Below, piece after piece: positions 28,148 to 37,764 of a stretch of DNA of 64,000 bases. The DNA is from Anaeromyxobacter oryzae. GTDB lineage: Bacteria > Myxococcota > Myxococcia > Myxococcales > Anaeromyxobacteraceae. The stretch spans positions 1,076,501 to 1,140,500 of the forward strand of contig NZ_AP025591.1 in the NCBI RefSeq assembly GCF_023169945.1, written 5' to 3'. Each line of letters opens with the position of its first letter. The stretch's first letter is position 1. A program made the position numbers and the translations under genes. The notes under the pieces were generated by a model that did not search any database, was not told where the DNA came from, and saw nothing but the letters and a program-made list of their open reading frames with translations.

Positions 28148-28170
28148 GCCTTCGTGAACCGGAGGACGAC

Positions 28171-28620
28171 ATGGTGACCGCCCAGGATCTGAAGCAGATC
28201 TTCCTCTTCAAGCACGTCCCGGACCCCGTCCTGGCGCTGGTGGCGGAGGCCGCGGAGGAGGTCACCTTCGCGCCCGGCGAGACCATCGCGACCGAGCGCG
28301 ACCCGGCGAAGGCGCTCTACCTGATCCGCAGCGGGACGGTGCGTGCGACTCGGCAGGACCTGAGCGCGCCCGTGCTCTTCGGCACGGGGGAGTCGATCGG
28401 ACAGGTGTCGATCCTGGACGGCGGGCCGGCCGGCATGGAGGCCGTCGCGCTCGAGCGCGTCGATGCGGTCGCCCTGCGGCCGGCGAGGCTCGTCGAGAAG
28501 CTCGGCGCGAACCCGGAGGCGGCGTTCCAGCTGTACCGCGCCGTGGCGAGGTCGCTGGCGGGACGGCTGCGCCGGGCCCTCGACGCGATCTCCCTCGCGC
28601 GCGACGGCGGGGAGCCCTGA
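28171..28620 (+). CDS. Cyclic nucleotide-binding domain protein
   Basis: A 149-residue protein made almost entirely of one CRP-like cNMP-binding beta-roll (FAPGETIATERDPAKALYLIRSGTVRA, followed by GESIGQVSILDGGPAG, where the phosphate-binding cassette would be). There is no DNA-binding domain, so it is not a CRP-type repressor or activator. Start ATG 28171 with GGAGG five bases upstream. It lies 23 bp after the efflux channel gene and is probably in the same transcript. The PBC motif lacks the canonical Arg-Ser/Thr pair, so cNMP binding is uncertain. Confidence 0.8.
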   Translation: MVTAQDLKQIFLFKHVPDPVLALVAEAAEEVTFAPGETIATERDPAKALYLIRSGTVRATRQDLSAPVLFGTGESIGQVSILDGGPAGMEAVALERVDAVALRPARLVEKLGANPEAAFQLYRAVARSLAGRLRRALDAISLARDGGEP

Positions 28621-28667
28621 GGGCCGGTTGCGCCCGCGCGCTGGCGCACGGAGCCGAGGAGGTCATC

Positions 28668-29375
28668 GTGGCGAGCACGGCGGAGAATCCGACCCGTCCG
28701 GCGGAAGACCTCGCGGTCCCAGCGGACCGGGGCCTCTTCCGGCGCCTCCTCGATCCCGACGAGCGGTTCGCGGAGGTCCTGTTCGGCCTCATCATGGTCG
28801 TCACCATCACGGGGACGATCAGCGTCACCGCCGGCGGACGCGAGGAAGTCGGCACGATGCTCCGCGGCGCCCTCGGCTGCAACCTGGCCTGGGGGATCGC
28901 GGACGCGGTGATGTACGTCCTCACGACGCTCATCGCGCGCGGGCGGGGCATCGTGCTCCTGCGTGCCGTCCGGAGCGCGCCGGATCCCCGGCGCGCCCAC
29001 GCCGCCATCGCCGGCGCGCTGCCGCCCGTGGTCGCGGAGGTCCTCACGGAGGCCGACCTCGAGACCATGCGCCAGCGGCTCGCCGGCGCGCCCCCACCGC
29101 CCGCGCGCCCGTGGCTCGGGCGCGACGACGTCCTCGCCGCGCTGGCGGTCTGCCTCCTCGTGTTCGTCGCCACGTTCCCGGTCGTGATCCCGTTCTTCTT
29201 CGTCGAGGAGGCGCGGACCGCGCTCCGGCTCTCCAACGCCGTCGCCATCGTGATGCTGTACGCGCTCGGCCACCTCGCGGCGCGCCAGGCGGGCGGCCGG
29301 CCCTGGCGGTTCGGCCTCGCGATGGTCCTCCTCGGCGCCGTGCTCGTCGCCGGCATCGTGGCGCTCGGCGGATGA
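28668..29375 (+). CDS. VIT1/CCC1-like integral membrane protein
   Basis: A 235-residue membrane protein. N-terminal motifs LFGLIMVVTITGTIS and GCNLAWGIADAVMYVLT resemble the VIT/CCC1 iron-manganese transporter fold. A cytoplasmic loop (about residues 95-140) separates these from three further helices. GTG start with GAGGAGG upstream. It follows the cNMP-binding gene and overlaps the next gene by 4 bp (ATGA). A role in metal or small-ion transport is possible; the acidic metal ligands of true VIT proteins are not clearly conserved. Confidence 0.65.
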   Translation: MASTAENPTRPAEDLAVPADRGLFRRLLDPDERFAEVLFGLIMVVTITGTISVTAGGREEVGTMLRGALGCNLAWGIADAVMYVLTTLIARGRGIVLLRAVRSAPDPRRAHAAIAGALPPVVAEVLTEADLETMRQRLAGAPPPPARPWLGRDDVLAALAVCLLVFVATFPVVIPFFFVEEARTALRLSNAVAIVMLYALGHLAARQAGGRPWRFGLAMVLLGAVLVAGIVALGG

Positions 29376-30025
29376 GGCCCTCCGGCCCGCTCGCGCTCCT
29401 CGTCGCGCTCCTCGCGTGGCCGGCCGGCCGGGCCGCAGCCGCCGACGCGACGGAGGCGAAGGACGTGACCGGCGAAGGCGCGGCCGCCTGGGCGGTCTCG
29501 GCGTCCGCGTACTATTTCATCGTGCCGCACGAGCGGGACTACGTGAACCCGAACGTCACGGCGGACCGCGGCCGGCTCCACCTCGAGGCGCGGTACAACT
29601 ACGAGGCGATCGAGGCGGGCTCGCTCTGGGTCGGCGCGAAGCTGGCCGCCGGGGAGGAGCTCGCGCTCGAGCTCACGCCGATGCTCGGCGGCGTCTTCGG
29701 GAGCGTCTCGGGCATCGCGCCGGGCTGGCTCCTCTCGATCACGTACCGGGACCTCTCCCTCTCGAGCCAGGGTGAGTACCTCGTCGCCACGACCGGCGCG
29801 GAGGAGAGCTTCCTCTACACGTGGTCGGAGCTGGACTGGTCGCCCACCGAGTGGCTCCGGGCAGGGCTCGCGATCCAGCGGACCAAGGCCTACCAGACCT
29901 CCCTGGACCTCCAGCGGGGGTTCCTGGTCGGCCTCTCGTACCGGAACGTCGAGCTCGCCGGCTACGTGTTCAACCTGGGCTGGACGGACCCGACCGTCGT
30001 GCTCGCCGTCGTGGCCGCGTTCTGA
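29372..30025 (+). CDS. Small outer-membrane beta-barrel protein
   Basis: A 217-residue protein whose ATG overlaps the stop of the previous gene. The signal peptide ends at about residue 24 (GRAAAADA). The mature sequence alternates hydrophobic and polar residues with aromatic ends (YYFIVPHERDYVNPNVTADRG, LHLEARYNYEA, LSITYRDLSLSSQGEYLV) and ends in a hydrophobic Phe (VVAAF), as outer-membrane barrels do. No family is certain. Its coupling to a membrane transporter suggests that the two act in one export or import path. Confidence 0.65.
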   Translation: MRPSGPLALLVALLAWPAGRAAAADATEAKDVTGEGAAAWAVSASAYYFIVPHERDYVNPNVTADRGRLHLEARYNYEAIEAGSLWVGAKLAAGEELALELTPMLGGVFGSVSGIAPGWLLSITYRDLSLSSQGEYLVATTGAEESFLYTWSELDWSPTEWLRAGLAIQRTKAYQTSLDLQRGFLVGLSYRNVELAGYVFNLGWTDPTVVLAVVAAF

Positions 30026-30067
30026 AGCCCCTCCCTCACCGACCCGCGGCCGGGGCGGAGGCGTGGC

Positions 30068-31948
30068 TCAGCCGACCGCCTCGGCCTCCCCCCCGCCGGC
30101 GGCTCCGCCCGTCGCCCGCAGCAGCACCTCGAACTCGGCGCCGCCACCCGGCGCCTGCGAGACGCGGATGGACCCGCCGTGCGCCTCGACGATCGACCGG
30201 CTGATGCAGAGCCCCATCCCGAGGCCGACCGGCTTCGTCGTGAAGAAGGGCTCGAAGATGCGCGCGGCGAGGGAGGGCGGCACGCCCGGCCCCGCGTCCA
30301 CGACGCGGATCGCGACCGCCTCGCCGCTCGGCTCCGCGATGATCCGGACGCGCCGCTGCTGCTCCGGCAGGCCGGCGACGGCGTCCAGAGCGTTCACGAG
30401 CAGGTTCAGGAACACCTGCACGAGCTGCACCTCGTCGCCGGTGACCGGGGACAGCCCCGGCGCGACCTGAACCTCCACGCTCACGCCCCGGTCCCGGGCG
30501 TCCGCCATCACGAGACGCACCGCGTCGCGGATCACGGCCCCGACGTCGAGCTTCGCAGCGGTCCAGCTCTCCCGGCGCAGCGCGCCGCGGATCCTCCGGA
30601 TCACCTCGCCTGCGCGGTTCACGTCGCGGACGATGTCCTCGAGGCACGACCGGACCTCGTCCCCCGGCCCCGCGGCCATGAAGCGCTGCGCCGCCTGCGC
30701 GTTGCTGAGCACGGCGCCGAGCGGCGAGTTGATCTCGTGCGCGAGCGAGCCGACCAGCTCCCCGATGACGGAGACCCGGTTCATGTGAGCGACCACCGCC
30801 AGGTTCTCGCGCGCCTTCGCCTCGGCGCGCCAGCGCTTGCGGCGCTCGAGGAGGAGCAGCGCGATCAGGGTCGACTGGAGCAGGAACCCGGTCGCGAGGA
30901 GGAGCATCGCCCAGCGGTAGCGCACCCACGGCGACGGCTCGCGGAGGCGGACCTCGGCGCCGGCGGGCACCCGGCGGTCGGGGACGTTCCACCGCTCGAG
31001 CTGCCGGCCGTCGAGCACGGTCCGGTTCGCTCCGCTGCGCTGGACCGGGATCGCCTCGACGCGCTCGCCCGCGAGGACGCGGAGCGCGGTGCGCGCGACG
31101 AGCCGCGCGGTCTCCCCGTAGTCGACGAGCACGCCCCCGATCGTCCCGGAGCCGACGAGGTGCGCGTGCAGCGTGAAGATCGGCGCGGAGGAGGCCGACA
31201 CCATCAGGGGCATGGACTCCGTGCCCGCCCACTGCCGCCCCGCGCCGTCCCGGAAGAGCGCGAGCACGAGGACGATCGATCGCGGCGCGAGCGCGCGGAG
31301 CCGCTCCTCCAGCCCCTTCATCGGCAGCCCGAACAGCTCCACGACGTCGAGCCGGGTCCCCGCCCCTGCCGCCTCGCGCCGCAACAGCTCGTTCAGCGGT
31401 CGGTCCTGCGGAGACGCTCCCCCCACGAGCACGACGTGCTGCGTGTCCGGGAACAGCGCGAGCGCGAGCGCGAGGGTCTCGCGGACGGCGAAGTGCTCCG
31501 TGACGCCGGTGACGTTCGCGGGCAGACGCCGCGCCGCGACCGCGCCCTCCTCGGCGAGCCCGAACACGATCGGCACGCCCGGGAAGGGCGTCGTCCCGGG
31601 GTCCGCCAGGAAGTCGAGCGCGTCCACGCCGACCGCGATGATGACGTCGGGCGGCGTCCGCGCGTACTTGGCCCGGAGCCAGTTCCGGAAGCCTTCCTCG
31701 TACGCGGGGTCGGGGAACCTCAGGCGATCGAGGTGCTCGGAGAAGAGCGCGAGATCGGTCCCGAGGGGAAGCGCGGCCCGGAGCGCAGCGGTGAAGACGG
31801 CGTTCGCCGGCACGCCCGGCTCGAACGCGTGGACCGCGAGGACGCGGCGGGGGCGCGCATCCGGCTCGGCTGCGCCGGCCGCTCCGCAGAGCGCCACCGT
31901 GAGCAACGCGGCGACCACCCGACCTCGGAGCAGCACATCTCCCCGCAT
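30068..31948 (-). CDS. Sensor kinase with periplasmic ABC-substrate-binding-like domain
   Basis: ATG 31948 starts a 626-residue protein with a signal anchor (LLRGRVVAALLTVALCGAAG). A periplasmic domain of about 300 residues resembles the ABC_sub_bind family (RRVLAVHAFEPGVPANAVFTAALR, GVPIVFGLAEEG). A membrane helix follows (MLLLATGFLLQSTLIALLLL), then a kinase core with LAHEINSPLGAVLSNAQA (phospho-His) and an ATPase ending GLGMGLCISRSIVEAHGG. There is no receiver domain, and the cognate regulator is not adjacent. A small-molecule signal is likely bound in the periplasm. Its orientation, convergent to the outer-membrane protein, leaves 42 bp between stops. Confidence 0.88.
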   Translation of the reverse strand: MRGDVLLRGRVVAALLTVALCGAAGAAEPDARPRRVLAVHAFEPGVPANAVFTAALRAALPLGTDLALFSEHLDRLRFPDPAYEEGFRNWLRAKYARTPPDVIIAVGVDALDFLADPGTTPFPGVPIVFGLAEEGAVAARRLPANVTGVTEHFAVRETLALALALFPDTQHVVLVGGASPQDRPLNELLRREAAGAGTRLDVVELFGLPMKGLEERLRALAPRSIVLVLALFRDGAGRQWAGTESMPLMVSASSAPIFTLHAHLVGSGTIGGVLVDYGETARLVARTALRVLAGERVEAIPVQRSGANRTVLDGRQLERWNVPDRRVPAGAEVRLREPSPWVRYRWAMLLLATGFLLQSTLIALLLLERRKRWRAEAKARENLAVVAHMNRVSVIGELVGSLAHEINSPLGAVLSNAQAAQRFMAAGPGDEVRSCLEDIVRDVNRAGEVIRRIRGALRRESWTAAKLDVGAVIRDAVRLVMADARDRGVSVEVQVAPGLSPVTGDEVQLVQVFLNLLVNALDAVAGLPEQQRRVRIIAEPSGEAVAIRVVDAGPGVPPSLAARIFEPFFTTKPVGLGMGLCISRSIVEAHGGSIRVSQAPGGGAEFEVLLRATGGAAGGGEAEAVG

Positions 31949-32086
31949 CGAGCGGATATGTACGCAGCGCTCGGGACGCCTGGACGCCCCGTTCCGGGGG
32001 ACGCGTCGATCGGCCGCGGCCGTCACGGAACGTGACTCCCTCCCGCGGGAGCGGCGACCGCTCGGCGCTCCGGCAGCGATCGTCGC

Positions 32087-34903
32087 TCAGCGATCAGCCG
32101 CTCCAGGGGGCGGTGCGGCTCCCCCCTTGCCCTTGCCCTTGCCGGCGGCCTGCCCGGACACCTCCCGCCGCGCGGCGTCCTTGTTGCCGAGCTCGAGGAA
32201 GCTCTTCGCGTCCATGGTGCCGAAGATCCGGATCAGCGTGGCCACGAGCCCGGTCCAGCCGGTCTGGTGCGAGGCGCCGATCCCCGCGCCGAGGTCGCCG
32301 TGGAAGTACTCGTAGAAGAGGAGGTTGTCGCGCCAGTGCGGGTCCGTCTGGAACTTCTCGGTTCCACCGTACACGGGCCGCTTGCCGTCGGCGCCGCGCA
32401 GGAAGATCCGCGTCAGGCGCTTCGCGAGCTCCTCCGCCACCTCGTAGAGGTTCATCATCCGGCCGGAGCCGGTCGGGCACTCGACCCGGAACGCGTCGCC
32501 GTAGAAGAGGTAGAAGTTGAGGAGCGCGCGGATGAGCAGCACGTTCACCGGCATCCAGATCGGGCCGCGCCAGTTCGAGTTGCCACCGAACATGCCGCTG
32601 TCGGACTCGGCCGGGAGGTAGTCCACCCGGAACTCCTGCCCTGCGACGTGGAAGACGTACGGGTGGTCCTTGTGGTACCGCGACACTGCGCGAAGCCCGT
32701 AGGGGCTGAGGAACTCGTTCTCGTCGAGCATCCGGGCCAGGATCCGCCGCAGGCGCTGCGAGGTCACGACGGCCAGCATCGCGCGGTCCGCGTAGGCGTA
32801 CTGCTCCTCCCCGGCGCCGAGCCGGGCCTTCGCCGGCGCGTGCATCGTCTCGAGCAGGTGCGGGAACCGCCGCACCCGCTCCTGGAAGTGCGCGACGAGC
32901 CGCGGCGTCCGCTCCAGCTCGAACCTCTCGAAGACCGTCGTGGCGCACAGGGGCAGGAGCCCGACCATCGACCGGACCTTGAGGCGCGTGGCGGTGCCGT
33001 CCGGGAGCCGGAGGATGTCGTAGTAGAAGCCGTCCTCCTCGTCCCACATGCCTTCCGCGCCGGAGCGGTTCATGGCGTTGGCAATCCACAGGAAGTGCTC
33101 GACGAACTTGACCGACAGGTCGTCGAACGCCGGATCCGTCGCCGCGATCTCCGTGCCGATGTCGAGCATGGTCTGGCAGAAGAGGGACATCCAGGCCGTG
33201 CCGTCCGCCTGCTCGAGGTGGCCGCCCGTCGGCAGCGGCGCGGAGCGATCGAACACGCCGATGTTGTCGAGGCCGAGGAACCCGCCCTCGAACACGTTCT
33301 TCCCGAACCGGTCCTTCCGGTTCACCCACCAGTTGAAGTTCGAGAGCAGCTTCCCGAAGGAGCGCTTCATGAACTCGAGGTCACCCTGGCCCCGGAGGCG
33401 CTGCTCCATGCGGTAGATGAACAGCGTCGCCCACGCATGGACCGGGGGATTCACGTCGCTGAAGTTCCACTCGTACGCGGGGATCTGCCCGCTCGGATGC
33501 AGGTAGAACTCGCGGAGCATGACGTCGAGCTGCCCCTTCGCGAAGTCCACGTCGACGGCGGAGAGCGCGATGGCGTGGAAGGCGAGGTCCCACGCGGCGT
33601 ACCAGGGGTACTCCCACTTGTCCGGCATGGAGATCACGTGGTCGTTCACCATGTGTCTCCACTCCTGGTTCCGCACGTTGCTGACGCTGCCGCCCTGCGA
33701 CTGGAACGGATCGACCTTGTGCTCCCGGAGCCACTTCTCCGCGTCGAAGAAGTAGTACTGCTTCGACCAGAGCATCCCCGCGAGCGCCTGGCGCAGCACG
33801 CGCGCCTCGTCCTCGGTGGCCTTCGGCGGCGTGATGGCACGGTAGAACGCGTCGGCCTCGCGGAGCCGCTCCGCGAACGCCTCCTCGAACTTGGCGAACG
33901 GCGCGTCGAGCGACTCCGGCGCGACGTCGCAGAGCCGGAGCCGCAGCACCGACGTCTGGCCCGGCCCCAGCTCGACGATCCGGTGCGCCGCGGCCTTCGT
34001 CCCCGTCTTCGCCGGGTTGACCGCGTCCGGGTTCCCGTGCACCACGTGCTCGTGGAAGCCGTCCTTCACGAACGGCCCGGCGTTCGGCGTCCCGAAGAGG
34101 CGCTGGGTGTTCGTGTCGTTCTCGGTGAACAGGAGCGGCACGTCGCCTTCCACGTACAGCCATCGGTCGCCGAGGGTCGCGTGCGACGCCGCGACGACCG
34201 TCGACCCGCCGCGGCCTCCGACCTGGCGGAGCGACGGCTTCGGCGGGTCCGCCCACCAGGTCCAGGTGTTGCGGAACCACAGCGTGGGCAGCAGGTGCAC
34301 GCGGGCCGCCTCCGGTCCGCGATTCGCGACGGTGATCCGGACGAGCACGTCCTCGGGCGCCGCCTTGGCGTACTCGACGAAGACGTCGAAGTACCGGTCC
34401 TCCGCGAAGACCCCCGTGTCGAGGAGCTCGTACTCGAGCTCCTGGCGGCCGCGCCGCCCGTTCGTCGCCACGAGATCCGCGTACGGGTACGCCCGCTGCG
34501 GATACTTGTAGAGGTACTTCATGTACGAGTGGGTCGGCGTGCTGTCGAGATAGAAGTAGTACTCCTTCACGTCCTCGCCGTGATTGCCCTCGGAGTTCGT
34601 GAGGCCGAAGAGCCGCTCCTTCAGGATCTCGTCCTTCTCGTTCCACAGCGCGAGCGCGAAGCAGAGCCGCTGCTTGTCGTCGGAGAGGCCGGCGAGGCCG
34701 TCCTCGCCCCAGTGGTACGCGCGAGACCGCGCCTGGTCGTGCGAGAAGTAGTTCCAGGCGTCGCCGCTCTCGCTGTAGTCCTCGCGAACGGTTCCCCACT
34801 GGCGCTCGCTGAGGTAGGGGCCCCACTTCCTCCACGGGACGGCGCGTTCGCGCGCCTCGTCGAGCCTCCGGGACTCTGCGCCTACCCCTGCGGTCGTCAG
34901 CAT
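32087..34903 (-). CDS. GH63/MGH1-like glucosidase
   Basis: A 938-residue cytoplasmic glycosidase of the GH63-like (alpha/alpha)6-barrel group. ATG 34903 has GAGGAGA upstream; the longer reading to 35011 adds unlikely residues. Conserved stretches include WGPYLSERQWGTVREDYS near the N-terminus, EYPWYAAWDLAFH, QIPAYEWNFSDVNPPVHAWA and WRGPIWMPVN near the C-terminus. It probably hydrolyses alpha-glucosides such as mannosylglycerate, trehalose-like or storage oligosaccharides; the substrate is not defined. A Gly/Lys tail ends it. An operator-like motif shared with the Dcu promoter sits 60 bp upstream. Confidence 0.88.
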   Translation of the reverse strand: MLTTAGVGAESRRLDEARERAVPWRKWGPYLSERQWGTVREDYSESGDAWNYFSHDQARSRAYHWGEDGLAGLSDDKQRLCFALALWNEKDEILKERLFGLTNSEGNHGEDVKEYYFYLDSTPTHSYMKYLYKYPQRAYPYADLVATNGRRGRQELEYELLDTGVFAEDRYFDVFVEYAKAAPEDVLVRITVANRGPEAARVHLLPTLWFRNTWTWWADPPKPSLRQVGGRGGSTVVAASHATLGDRWLYVEGDVPLLFTENDTNTQRLFGTPNAGPFVKDGFHEHVVHGNPDAVNPAKTGTKAAAHRIVELGPGQTSVLRLRLCDVAPESLDAPFAKFEEAFAERLREADAFYRAITPPKATEDEARVLRQALAGMLWSKQYYFFDAEKWLREHKVDPFQSQGGSVSNVRNQEWRHMVNDHVISMPDKWEYPWYAAWDLAFHAIALSAVDVDFAKGQLDVMLREFYLHPSGQIPAYEWNFSDVNPPVHAWATLFIYRMEQRLRGQGDLEFMKRSFGKLLSNFNWWVNRKDRFGKNVFEGGFLGLDNIGVFDRSAPLPTGGHLEQADGTAWMSLFCQTMLDIGTEIAATDPAFDDLSVKFVEHFLWIANAMNRSGAEGMWDEEDGFYYDILRLPDGTATRLKVRSMVGLLPLCATTVFERFELERTPRLVAHFQERVRRFPHLLETMHAPAKARLGAGEEQYAYADRAMLAVVTSQRLRRILARMLDENEFLSPYGLRAVSRYHKDHPYVFHVAGQEFRVDYLPAESDSGMFGGNSNWRGPIWMPVNVLLIRALLNFYLFYGDAFRVECPTGSGRMMNLYEVAEELAKRLTRIFLRGADGKRPVYGGTEKFQTDPHWRDNLLFYEYFHGDLGAGIGASHQTGWTGLVATLIRIFGTMDAKSFLELGNKDAARREVSGQAAGKGKGKGGAAPPPGAADR

Positions 34904-34963
34904 GGCGGTCTCCTCGTCGCTCGTCTCGACGAGGCAGCGTGGCGCGATCGCGGAGCGCGGGCG

Positions 34964-34980
34964 ATGGGACGATGGTCTCA
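34964..34980 (-). promoter_or_regulatory. Operator-like motif shared with the Dcu upstream region
   Basis: Read on the minus strand the site is TGAGACCATCGTCCCAT, which differs by one base from the palindrome core at 11069-11085. It lies 60 bp upstream of the GH63 start codon (49 bp at the Dcu gene) and has the same orientation. Confidence 0.4.
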
Positions 34981-35128
34981 GCCGACGCGCGCGCGCCCCG
35001 GGCGCGGGCACCCGTTCGATCGCCTCGGCGCTCCGTTCCGGGCGCGGAGACGCGGAGCACGCTTCACCCGGACCGGTTCGGTCCGCCGGGGGCGTACGAG
35101 CGGACTGGCGTCGCGACCTCGCACACGC

Positions 35129-35368
35129 TCAGGAGAGATCCCTGCGCTTCTCCTCGAACTCGGCCCGATCGATCTCGCCGCGCGCATACCGCCGCTGCAG
35201 GATCTCGAGCGGGCTGTCGGGGGCACGTCCGGGCCCTTCGCGCACCGGTCCCCGATCCCACACCGCCCGGATGACCCAGACCAGCGCCACGGCGAACACG
35301 AGCCAGAAGAGCGCCATGCCGAACATCCCGAACCACCACCCGAAGCCGTTGCCCATCCAGTGCCACAT
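35129..35368 (-). CDS. Small SHOCT-domain membrane protein
   Basis: A 79-residue protein. An N-terminal Trp/Met/Phe-rich membrane helix (residues about 8-33) is followed by a linker and a C-terminal SHOCT motif (PLEILQRRYARGEIDRAEFEEKRRDL). SHOCT modules usually assist oligomerisation or membrane targeting. The ATG at 35368 has GGAGG upstream; the longer frame upstream does not look coding. No partner is evident. Confidence 0.85.
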   Translation of the reverse strand: MWHWMGNGFGWWFGMFGMALFWLVFAVALVWVIRAVWDRGPVREGPGRAPDSPLEILQRRYARGEIDRAEFEEKRRDLS

Positions 35369-35564
35369 GGGACGCCTCCCTCCTCGCAGAGTGCGGGCGG
35401 GCCAGCCGGCGTACCGCACCTCGCGCGCCGTCCATCCACTGCTCGTGGATGACGGCTCGCCAGCGAAGACTCTGCCCGCGCGCACGCACGAGCTGGCGCC
35501 ACGGCGCCGTCGACCGCCGGCCCGGCTCGCCGGGAGAACCACAGCGCGCCCGTTGTAAGAATAA

Positions 35565-35588
35565 GGGGGCCCCGTCTCCGGGGCCCTC
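35565..35588 (-). terminator. Terminator of the cytochrome c lipoprotein gene
   Basis: A 10-bp stem with a TCTC loop on the plus strand (GGGGGCCCCG / CGGGGCCCTC, one G-T pair). Read on the minus strand it is followed by TTATTCTT, a fair U-tract, about 130 bp beyond the stop at 35717. Confidence 0.55.
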
Positions 35589-35716
35589 CGCGTTTCCGTA
35601 TGTCGTCCGAGAGGCACAGATGGATTGCGGTCGCGCCCGCCGGCCTCCGCAACTTGGTGGCGCGGCGCGGATGCGAGCGAGCGGCCCCGCGGCTCCGGAC
35701 GACGCGAACTGAGCGT

Positions 35717-37537
35717 CTACTGGATTGCCCCGCTCGAGGCCTTCAGCTTGTCGACGAGGGGCTGCATGTCAGCGATCGAGACGCCGGACGCGTTCCGAGG
35801 TGAGCCGACGAACGTGGTCATCGCGGTGGCGAGCCCGCTCGTGCCGGCGCTCACCTGCATCGTGTACCCGCCCATCATTCCACCGCCGCCCATCATTCCA
35901 CCACCCATGCCGCTCATCGAGATCGGCGTGGACCCCATCACGCCATTCATCACGCCGTCGGACGCGTCTCTCATCATGGCGGTGAAGATGCTCGAAGAGG
36001 AGGTCATCCCGACCGTCCGCGCGTACTGCGAGATCGCCGCGATGGTCATCCCGTAGTTCTTCGCGCTCAGGTCCGCGGCAGCCCCCGCCCCGGCGACCGC
36101 CGGGTTCATCGGCGCGGTCATGAGGATGTCGCCGACGTCGAAGTAGTTGCCCACGGCCGTGTTGGCGGCCGCGATGTTCGCCGCGGTCATGCCGCCTGCC
36201 ATGTACTGCGCGCGGGCCTGGGCCATCGAGGTGAGCGGCGTGACCTGGACTCCGGTCATCGCCGAGCCCCCCGCGAAGGACGGGACGGAGCTCGTCACGA
36301 CGTCGCTGGGCAGCATCGCCATCGTCGTGCCAGTCGCCTCGTCCACGAACGTGCCGCCGGTCATCCGCAGCACGACCGCTCCGGCATACCCTGCGACCGG
36401 GATGCTGAAGGTCCCCGAGGCGGCGACCGGGCTCGTCCCGAGCAGCGGACCCATCGTCCCGCCGTCGACCGCGTAGGCCGCGATCGCGCCGGACTGCATC
36501 CCGCCCATGAACACCGTGCCGGCGATGGTTCCGGAGCCGGCCGACGGCGGCGGCGGCCCGCCGCCCGCGCTGGGTGCAGCCGGGAGCGTCTTCAGGAAGA
36601 GGAGGAGATCGGCCCAGTCCAGATCGCCGAGCTGCCACCGCGGCATGATCGTGGACAGGGCGCTCCCGTCGACATCGAGGCCCTGGGTGACCGCTCGGCG
36701 GATCAGATCGTCGGTGTACGTCGGGCCGCGGCTGCCGTCCGGGTCGAGCATGCCAGACGGATCGGTGAGGTTCCCGTACGTGATGTTCGGGGTCGTGAAC
36801 ATCATCATGGTGCGGCCGAGCCCGTCATACCCGTGGCAGCTGGCGCACCCGCTCGACATCATCATCCCGTAGCTGCCGTTGCGGACGATCGGCTGCCCGT
36901 CCGTACCGATGCCCGTGTCGAAGATTCGCTGGCCGAGCGCCACGGGATCGGTCGGGGTGCCGCCCGAGGTTCCACCGCACACCGGCGCCGGCGGCGCCCA
37001 CGTGTACTGGCCGCCCATCATCTGGCCGCAGCGGTCGTAGGCGTGGCTTGCGAACGAGGTCATCACGCCGACGTGGCGCGCGGCTTCGGTCTGGTCGCCG
37101 CCGAGCGTCGAAAAGGTACACGCGACGAGCCGGTGCGCGTCGAGCTCCTGCAGCATCGCGTTCGCGACGCACGCCATGTCCGCGTACGTGTACCCGCTGT
37201 GCGCGTCCATGAACGCGTCCATGCTGCCGCTCATCTGCGCCATCTGCGAGATCCACGGACGCACCTGCGCGTCGTAGGCGTCGTGCACGGCAGCACAACC
37301 CCCGAGCGTCATGGTGGGTCCCGCGATCGTGGTCCCGTACGAGACCGCGGCCGACTGCACGCTCGCCGTGAGGTCCTGATACTGCGTGATCGTCGCGCTG
37401 CTCGCGACGGCGGGGCCCGTCTGTGGGCTCGGCGGGGAGCCGCCGGCAGTGCCCGTCTGCGGGCTCGTCGCGGAGCCCCCGCACGCGAGGACCGCCAGCA
37501 GGGAGGCGCACGCCGGGACGATGGATCCGACTCTCAT
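35717..37537 (-). CDS. Exported cytochrome c lipoprotein with carboxypeptidase-like beta domain
   Basis: ATG 37537 gives a 606-residue lipoprotein (lipobox LLAVLAC near residue 19). A helical N-terminal region (about 45-180) has six or so Met/His residues and paired Cys (GGCAAVHDAYD, DMACVAN, VACTF, YDRCGQMM). A mono-heme cytochrome c domain follows with CASCH near residue 231 (GCASCHGYDGLG) and Met-rich segments that offer the axial Met. A beta-sandwich region (about 340-420) and an Ala/Met/Gly-rich C-terminus complete it. It should face the periplasm or cell surface and could pass electrons to an outside acceptor. The donor is not in the window. Confidence 0.75.
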   Translation of the reverse strand: MRVGSIVPACASLLAVLACGGSATSPQTGTAGGSPPSPQTGPAVASSATITQYQDLTASVQSAAVSYGTTIAGPTMTLGGCAAVHDAYDAQVRPWISQMAQMSGSMDAFMDAHSGYTYADMACVANAMLQELDAHRLVACTFSTLGGDQTEAARHVGVMTSFASHAYDRCGQMMGGQYTWAPPAPVCGGTSGGTPTDPVALGQRIFDTGIGTDGQPIVRNGSYGMMMSSGCASCHGYDGLGRTMMMFTTPNITYGNLTDPSGMLDPDGSRGPTYTDDLIRRAVTQGLDVDGSALSTIMPRWQLGDLDWADLLLFLKTLPAAPSAGGGPPPPSAGSGTIAGTVFMGGMQSGAIAAYAVDGGTMGPLLGTSPVAASGTFSIPVAGYAGAVVLRMTGGTFVDEATGTTMAMLPSDVVTSSVPSFAGGSAMTGVQVTPLTSMAQARAQYMAGGMTAANIAAANTAVGNYFDVGDILMTAPMNPAVAGAGAAADLSAKNYGMTIAAISQYARTVGMTSSSSIFTAMMRDASDGVMNGVMGSTPISMSGMGGGMMGGGGMMGGYTMQVSAGTSGLATAMTTFVGSPRNASGVSIADMQPLVDKLKASSGAIQ

Positions 37538-37764
37538 GTCGACGCTCGATTCGTGGGTATGGCGCGCGGTCGCTGCAGCGCACATGCCGCCCGGAAATCG
37601 GCAGCCAGCAAGGATTCCGCTGCTCGCGCCCCGGCGAGGGGTACGCAATGGCTGCGCTCTTCTGACGCAGCCGCACACGGATGACGCCTCGCTCGTCGCG
37701 TCCGAGCGCCCTCTTCAGGCCACGTGACCGGGAGGGTTGACGGAGGATTCATCGCTTGTTACTG

